The notes beneath the pieces were generated by a model. It made no database searches. It saw nothing but the letters and a program-made list of their open reading frames with translations, and had not been told where the DNA came from. From the NCBI RefSeq assembly GCF_037392515.1, contig NC_090291.1, positions 27,762,001 to 27,826,000 of the forward strand: a stretch of DNA of 64,000 nt. The letters are read 5' to 3'. The stretch's first letter is position 1. The number at the start of each line of letters is the position of its first letter. This DNA is from Haliotis asinina (Eukaryota; Mollusca; Gastropoda; Lepetellida; Haliotidae). Shown one piece after another: positions 58,161 to 64,000 of this stretch. The translations under genes and the position numbers were made by a program.

Positions 58161-59606
58161 TAAGGAGTACCTTTAAACAGTGTGGAAAAGTTTGCAAAAT
58201 CTAGATTAGAACAGTACACCAAATTATGTAGCTACATTTACTTAAGTGATTCTAGACTATTGATGGGGAGTATACAATGTCAGGTACAACTATACTCAAC
58301 AGCAAGAGTAATTGTCATGTTCTCATTTTATCATTTGGGGGAATTTTACATATTTTCATTTCTTTTATGAGATTTTAAATTTGCCTGTGTAAAGTTGGCT
58401 GCAGTTTTCAAAAAATATGCCTGTAGCTCAGTTCTTTAGGCAGGCTGAAATGTTTGCAGATTATCATTACCCCAAATTGTTGTACAGCTAACTGAAAGAC
58501 AAACTTGGAAATGTGTCATCAGTAGCACCAGCTAGGTCTGTCTTGAGAGTGGTGTGTTGTGTAAGTAATAGTTGTATTATCATAATTACAACCAGCTTTC
58601 CATAAGTGTTTGTTTGATGACAGTTACTTATGTCCAAATTGTTGTTGGTAACTGTGATGACATGTTGTCTGTTATGACACAGCCTGTTACTTGTTGTTAT
58701 CGGGGGACCAAGTTGCTGTACATATATGTTGGTAGTTCCTTCTCAAACACAATGAACATGTACTGCATATTAGCAGCCGTTTTAAGCAGTGAACAATTCT
58801 TAGGACACTTGAGCATTTCTTATTTCTTGGGTATGTCTCAGTTCAGTGATTCGGTGAGATTGTAGTTTCACTTTTAGAGATTGTGAACAATAAGTGTAGT
58901 TTAAAACATTCCCTTGCTCCTTTTTTTGTAATCCTTATGAACATATACCTACGGTATAGATCTTGTATTCCAAGAAATATGTGTGTACTGTGACAAGTCT
59001 GAGGATGTATGAACTTCTATTGTGAGTCAACACACAATATACCTCTTTTCTGCTCACAGATTCAACATGTATTTCATTGTACAGTTCACTTTTGCATCAC
59101 TGATATACTTCATAGTTTCTTGTGTGGATCTTTTACAGCCCCCATCAGGCTGGATATAGCAGAGCCAGTCTTCATGTTGTGTTTGATCTGTCACCAGCTA
59201 CTAAGATTGGGTATTCAGCCTGAAAATCAGTTTCCTAGTGACTTCATGATTTAACCACTATCCTTCCACTGGAAATTTGTACATTTATCAGGTTTCAGAA
59301 CTGATATTTCAAAACATATCAATATCTTCACATTTGAATTTTTCATGCTGAAAAGTAATCCAAAGGGTTATGACTACTAAGATGATCACATTAGTAACAT
59401 TTTATGACTGTTCACACTTTAAAGTTTCAGATCATATCAGTATTTGCATATCTAAATTATCTTATGAAGAAAAAAATAGTCCATAAAGTACTGTTCATAT
59501 GATAGTATGGTAAACACAACATGAAATGACAATAGGTTCATGTAATCCCAGTTTGGCATTTCCCCCAAAATTAGATACACTGTTAGAACATGCACTGGCC
59601 ATTACT
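58161..59606. other. No gene seen
   Basis: AT-rich. Frames 58572-58865 and 59009-59254 are unrecognised and lack splice support. Confidence 0.45.
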
Positions 59607-59610
59607 TTAA

Positions 59611-59977
59611 GCCGCCGTCACATGGCAAACTAACGTTTGACAACACATATTGTTGGAGCTTGTGAACATTCCAAAAACTCGTTCACCAAGACCAGTTTCA
59701 GAGTTGTCAAACTGTTGTCGAGAAATAGGATCAGTCTCTGTTCTCACCACCGTTTCCTTCAAACTCTCAGCATTGTTGAATGTTTGAAGTCTTGTCAAGC
59801 TCCTGTTGTTCAGAAACAACCAATTGCAGTCAAAGAAATTGTCATTGCATGTGACATGACCTTCAACTGACACAACAGTATGACAACATGCGTTTGACCT
59901 GTAAAAATGCAAGCTCAACAATTTAAAAATTTCAACAACAAGTGTTGTTAAACTTTAGTTTGCCATGTGAAGGCCCC
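59611..59977. mobile_element. TTAA-flanked MITE, 367 bp
   Basis: The left end GCCGCCGTCACATGGCAAAC and the right end (reverse complement GGGGCCTTCACATGGCAAAC) continue as ACTAACGTTTGACAACA and TAAAGTTTAACAACA, a TIR of about 37 bp. TTAA borders both sides (59607-59610, 59978-59981). The interior has no transposase. It could belong to piggyBac-like elements (TTAA) or PIF/Harbinger-like elements (TTA). Confidence 0.8.
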
Positions 59978-59981
59978 TTAA

Positions 59982-61845
59982 GAAATTATATTGGCTGGTC
60001 TGTGTATATATTACATATTCATAATTCATAATGTGTTGATTCATAAACTTGTCCATTTGGAGGGTTCCAATGTTAATGGTAATATGTAGTTTAACAAAGG
60101 TGCATGGTAGCATCTAATGTGTAGTTTAAATATTCAAATGTAGCAGTGATATAAACTGTGTCAAATGTTTGTCATTCTCAGAGTTATGCCCCTTTCATGT
60201 GGTTCTCTTCGATTTTGGTGATGAAGGTGGAAAGAGATACTATGTTATTAACTTTCCAACTCAGTGATTCTTGTTGATTCAACATGTTCAATAATATTTA
60301 ACGTGAACACAAGAACAGAATTATGTTTCTTCTGACAACTATGTGGTTTTCAGAAACTAGTATTTTGTTTTAGTTTGATATCAAACCTAAAATGTGTAAT
60401 TATTTTATTTACTGAAAAATACACCTTAGTGATACAAATCTGCTTGACTCATTCTACTACCTATTCCCTTCATGTTTCGAAATTTTAATAATTTAAAGCA
60501 TTTTGGTATGTTTTTGATTGAAATAATTGTTAGTTTGATACAAGAAAATTTTAATGATTGTTAGAGTTTTATTTTTGTTTAGGATTGTGCTTTGTCTTTT
60601 AACTCGGGATTTGAACATCATTGGTGTTTAAGTGGCGATGGTAATATTCTATAATATGGTGAGCATGTTGATAAGGCTCACTACTTTGATTCATACTGTA
60701 ATCATTTCTGTGTGTATTTTGTATAAATATCATTGTATATAGGAAATCTTTTATTTCATGTTCTGTGGAGAACAACACATTTTCTGCATGGTGAAATGCT
60801 AGTATGTATTTCTACAACTGAAGTTATATTGGTCAGTCATTCCCACCACCATATATCTATTGAAACTAACATAAAAAATTCTTTGGTTTATTAAAATGGT
60901 AGATCAAACAATTAGTGAGCAGATCAAACAATTTACAAATACCATTTACAAATTAATCTAAGTTTCCTTTTAAGAAAGGAAATATCAGCAATCTGTCAGG
61001 GGAGTCTAAACCGTTGGCATGTAGACAAGTTTGTAAATCAAAATGACAGTGGCATTAAATACCGTACCTCTCCTTTACTCTGTCTTGTTTCTGTGTTCAA
61101 CACCCCAGATATTATTCAGATAGGCAGTCACCTTCACCTTTAAATGGAGACAGAATCCAAGTGCTGATTGCTATCTGTGTTGCATGTCCAATCAAAACAG
61201 CTGTACATACTGAAATATACAACTGTTTGGTGATTGATAGCTACCTACATCTCTCAATCACTGTATCATCTGATACCTCTGTCCTTGTATAACAGTCAGA
61301 AAGATACTACTAGTTAAATTTCGGTTTGAAAATGGGACCTGACAGCAAACACTGAGAGTATGTGGTAGGGAATATATTAAAACATGTATTTTGATGCTAT
61401 GTATGTTACAGTTCTTTCATTCAACATGTGTGTAGTAAGTCAACAAAAATAGTCACGATAGGTTGACAGAGTTCTTCTGTTCAATGTGATAATGGAAATA
61501 CACATTGTGTTACATTACTTGCAGTGACTGTTGTATACAATGCTGCTGTCGATGCACACTGCGGGGATATTCCTCTGTATGCATGTTATATGTATGTACC
61601 TGATGGAAACTGCATGTCATGCTCCGCTCATTATGCAGACATCTTTATCAACTTGTGAGTTTTATCTCAAGAATAAAATTGATGAAAATATTCTTGTTTT
61701 GTGTCTTTTTTTAATTTGTGACTTAGTACAAGTAAGCAAGTAATATCAGTGTGTGGTTATGCTGGGATGTTCTTCAATGATTTATCAATCCACAGCATGA
61801 ACCATGTGGGGACTTGTGTTTTCCAACATCTGTAATAAGATTGAG
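59982..61845. other. No gene seen; distal AATAAA at 61672-61677
   Basis: AT-rich unique sequence. The AATAAA at 61672 is followed within 30 bases by CTTGTTTTGTGTCTTTTTTT, a good cleavage-site context for a plus-strand transcript, perhaps the longest DENND11 3' UTR or an unseen gene. Confidence 0.4.
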
Positions 61846-61958
61846 GCCCATGATGTTGATCACTCGATTGTCTGGTCCAGAGTTGGTTATTTACACACTG
61901 CTGCTATACAGTTGGAATAGTGCTGAGTGTGGCTGTAATCAACAAACCAAAACAAGGT
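61846..61958 (+). mobile_element. SINE family B 3' part
   Basis: ATGTTGATCACTCGATTGTC, TGGTCCAGAGTTGGTTATTT, ACACACTGCTGCTATACAGT, TGGAATAGTGCTGAGTGTGG and AATCAACAAACC. Confidence 0.75.
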
Positions 61959-62246
61959 TCGAAAACTGGTGACGCTGGAATAAAACCTCAGTTTGTTTGA
62001 TAAAAACAAGCATCTCCAAATGCATGTTCCATTTTCATGATATTTCGATTTGTAATTTAACTAGCTACCAAATTGTGTATTTAAAATACTGTCGGAAAAA
62101 GAAAGATAACTGTGTTTAGGTTGTTACTGTGAATCGCACAAATTTACACAACTGCAAATAGGATATGTCGATACGTAAAAGGGTATGTCCTTTGTAATAC
62201 GATATCATCGCAAACTAATTTGCATAATGTTATGGTCTGTTCCAAA

Positions 62247-62495
62247 CACAGGGACTTGTATCGCTTAGAAACAGCGCTCGAAAGACATATATGTGTATAG
62301 ACCCTACCCCAGTACTATAAATCCTTTTATATAGTACTAGGGTAGGGTCTATAGTACTAGGGTAGGGTCTATACACATATATGTCTTTCGAGCGCTGTTT
62401 CTAAGCGATACAAGTCCTTTTATATAGTACTAGGGTAGGGTCTATACACATATATGTCTTTCGAGCGCTGTTTCTAAGCGATACAAGTCCCTGTG
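62247..62495. mobile_element. hAT-like foldback MITE, 249 bp, 8-bp TSD
   Basis: Bounded by the 8-bp direct repeat GTTCCAAA (62239-62246 and 62496-62503). Ends CACAGGGACTTGTATCGCTT and its reverse complement begin inverted arms of about 63 bp. The right arm is present twice in tandem (73-bp period), preceded by a further 20-bp duplication of TAGTACTAGGGTAGGGTCTA. The 8-bp TSD and short TIR start point to hAT or a similar superfamily. No coding sequence. Confidence 0.85.
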
Positions 62496-62503
62496 GTTCC
62501 AAA

Positions 62504-62898
62504 TACGTCCCTTTGGCCATGTTAAGGGGGAATCCGCACTGCTCATTTCTGCATTGATCTCTCCCCAGTAAAGTCTTTTTTTCACATTTCCTATCTCCCT
62601 ACAACGGGAACTGTAGCCAGGACGAACTTAGTTTAACAGATACCGAACACTTTCGCATAAAAAATAAATTGCAGATATGTACGTGAAATGAAACAAACCT
62701 TTTTTCTTTTTCCGACAGTCCTAAGTAGATTCAAGCTGTTATGAGTACTGTGCTTTACATTCAACTTTACTCTGAAAGATAGTGTTGATAAAATCTGCAG
62801 CCATTTTTTTCCGAATAATATTTCGTGTGGTTGATAGTAAATCCTAGTAGGTTCCTGTGTCGACGACGTACGGCATAATGATGACCTCTGACGGGAAG
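62504..62898. other. No gene seen
   Basis: AT-rich. A minus-strand frame (62633-63061) runs through the adjacent SINE and is not a gene. Confidence 0.45.
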
Positions 62899-63004
62899 AG
62901 TGAGTGAGTGAGTTTAGTTTCACGCCGCACTCAGCAATATTCCAGCTATATGGCGACGGTCTGTAAATAATCGAATCTGGGCCAGACAATCCAGTGATCA
63001 ACCT
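62899..63004 (-). mobile_element. SINE family B 3' part (reversed)
   Basis: GAGTGAGTGAGTGAG head, TTTCACGCCGCACTCAGCAA, TATTCCAGCTATATGGCGAC, TAAATAATCGAATCTGGGCC and AGACAATCCAGTGATCAAC. Confidence 0.85.
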
Positions 63005-64000
63005 GCCAGGAAGAGACAGGGTGAGGGGAGCGAGTGGACTACGTGACAATATGTGGCGCATACTATCTGTGAAAAACTACTTGCATCTTCAACTTCCGTT
63101 GCTGTGCATCACTGGTCGTATTCACGTCTTCATCTTATTTAGTGAATGAGTAAGGTGTTGTCTATCACACGTGCTTCTGTGATGCTGCTATCATTAATTA
63201 TAGAAAATGTGTGATTCCTTGTCAGGGACTCAGGAGGATCTGAACTGGAACTTGGCCTGTTGAAGTTCACACGGGTTTCATTTCAGCTGAAACCATCCAG
63301 GGTAACAACCCAGTACTTCTTCAACTAACTAGCCTTAAACCCGATCACATTCAGATCACAAGTGTTAAGTGTATTTGTGTGCATGATATATTTTTGAATT
63401 TATTAGACTCCAACCTGAGGGAAGACGGACATATGTCCCCCTGGCATCTAGAGGTCAATTAAGCGCGACTCTCACGAGAAGCCGCAATATTTAACAGTTT
63501 ATATTTTTCAAACCACCAAAGCATGTGCACTTATGTTTACAACATCTTGTAGGAAATGTAATCTCCTACATTTGTGTGTAATTTTATGGTTGTCTTTAGA
63601 TTCAGTGCCGCGCGAGCGAAATTTTTGCGGTCAACGTTTACCTTTCAGATCTAATGAAAATGTGCGTCAGGAAACAACTCGGCATCCATGGAGTTAATCC
63701 TTTGGACATGACAGGTACACATTCCGCCCCTCACTCTCATTTCAAGTCAGGCTGAAAATATCCAGGGCATATCTGCAAGGTCTTAACTCCAAATTTGCGT
63801 GTGCATCCATGGCGCAAGGTTTTGATGTCTGCACATGAAGCACGCGTGTTTTTAAATGTACATCATACGATGGTGTTTTAGATGTCGGACGGCCATGAAA
63901 AACACTGGGATACCTGCAAATGTATCTTACCATGGTTTGCTGAAAATATCAACGGCTACATGCAGTGGGTATGCTGCAAAGAAAATATACGTGAAGTGGA
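63005..64000. other. No gene seen
   Basis: Nothing recognisable apart from a minus-strand frame 63742-63933 without known relatives. The window ends inside this stretch. Confidence 0.45.

Noticed and set aside
59607..59921. 104-codon minus-strand and 77-codon plus-strand genes
   Set aside because: Both lie inside the 367-bp MITE.
62633..63061. 142-codon minus-strand gene
   Set aside because: Its N-terminal half is a family B SINE; the rest has no known relative.

Overview
This looks like a window of nuclear DNA from a gastropod mollusc, most likely an abalone (Haliotis). One intron-rich gene ortholog is spread over 15.5 kb, with GT-AG introns and no operon-like packing. TTAGGG-type telomeric motifs are present. 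Many short interspersed copies carry the GCTGGAATATTGC ... GGCGTAAAAC ... CTCACTCAC tail that I recognise from abalone sequences. The species call is inference; the molluscan call is stronger. About three quarters of the window has no gene that I can defend.

Layout. 1-10.9 kb: gene-poor sequence with a 510-bp MITE, CA-rich low-complexity DNA, SINE copies and a complete but dead Tc1-family transposon (3729-5185) with TIRs, TA target sites and a broken transposase. 10.95-19.28 kb: a minisatellite/satellite array with a 35-bp unit. It has 236 consecutive units of exactly 35 bp plus two irregular edge units, with higher-order duplications of 840, 2590 and 805 bp. Long reading frames across it are a by-product of the repeat. 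A two-unit inverted orphan lies about 1 kb further on. 20.3-39.7 kb: dispersed repeats (many SINEs, two repeat pairs about 5.6-5.7 kb apart, a Tc1 transposase remnant, microsatellites) and otherwise featureless DNA.

39.75-55.6 kb: the gene-bearing part. A tRNA-Asn(GUU) gene on the minus strand sits 107 bp from, and divergent to, the start codon of DENND11 (LCHN/KIAA1147). DENND11 is a nine-exon plus-strand gene for a 441-residue DENN-domain protein, and every splice junction can be joined in frame. Its introns hold DNA transposons (a TTAA-flanked element, a 905-bp pogo/Tigger-like element), a perfect palindrome inside telomere-like repeats, SINEs and minisatellites.

55.6-64 kb: about 6 kb of mostly unique AT-rich DNA that could include an extended DENND11 3' UTR. 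It also holds a 367-bp TTAA-flanked MITE. Beyond it are a foldback hAT-like MITE with an 8-bp target duplication and one more SINE.

Only DENND11 and tRNA-Asn are genes I would call functional. The rest is the record of satellite amplification and of several transposon families (Tc1/mariner, pogo/Tigger, hAT-like, TTAA-specific, and at least two SINE families that share one 3' tail).
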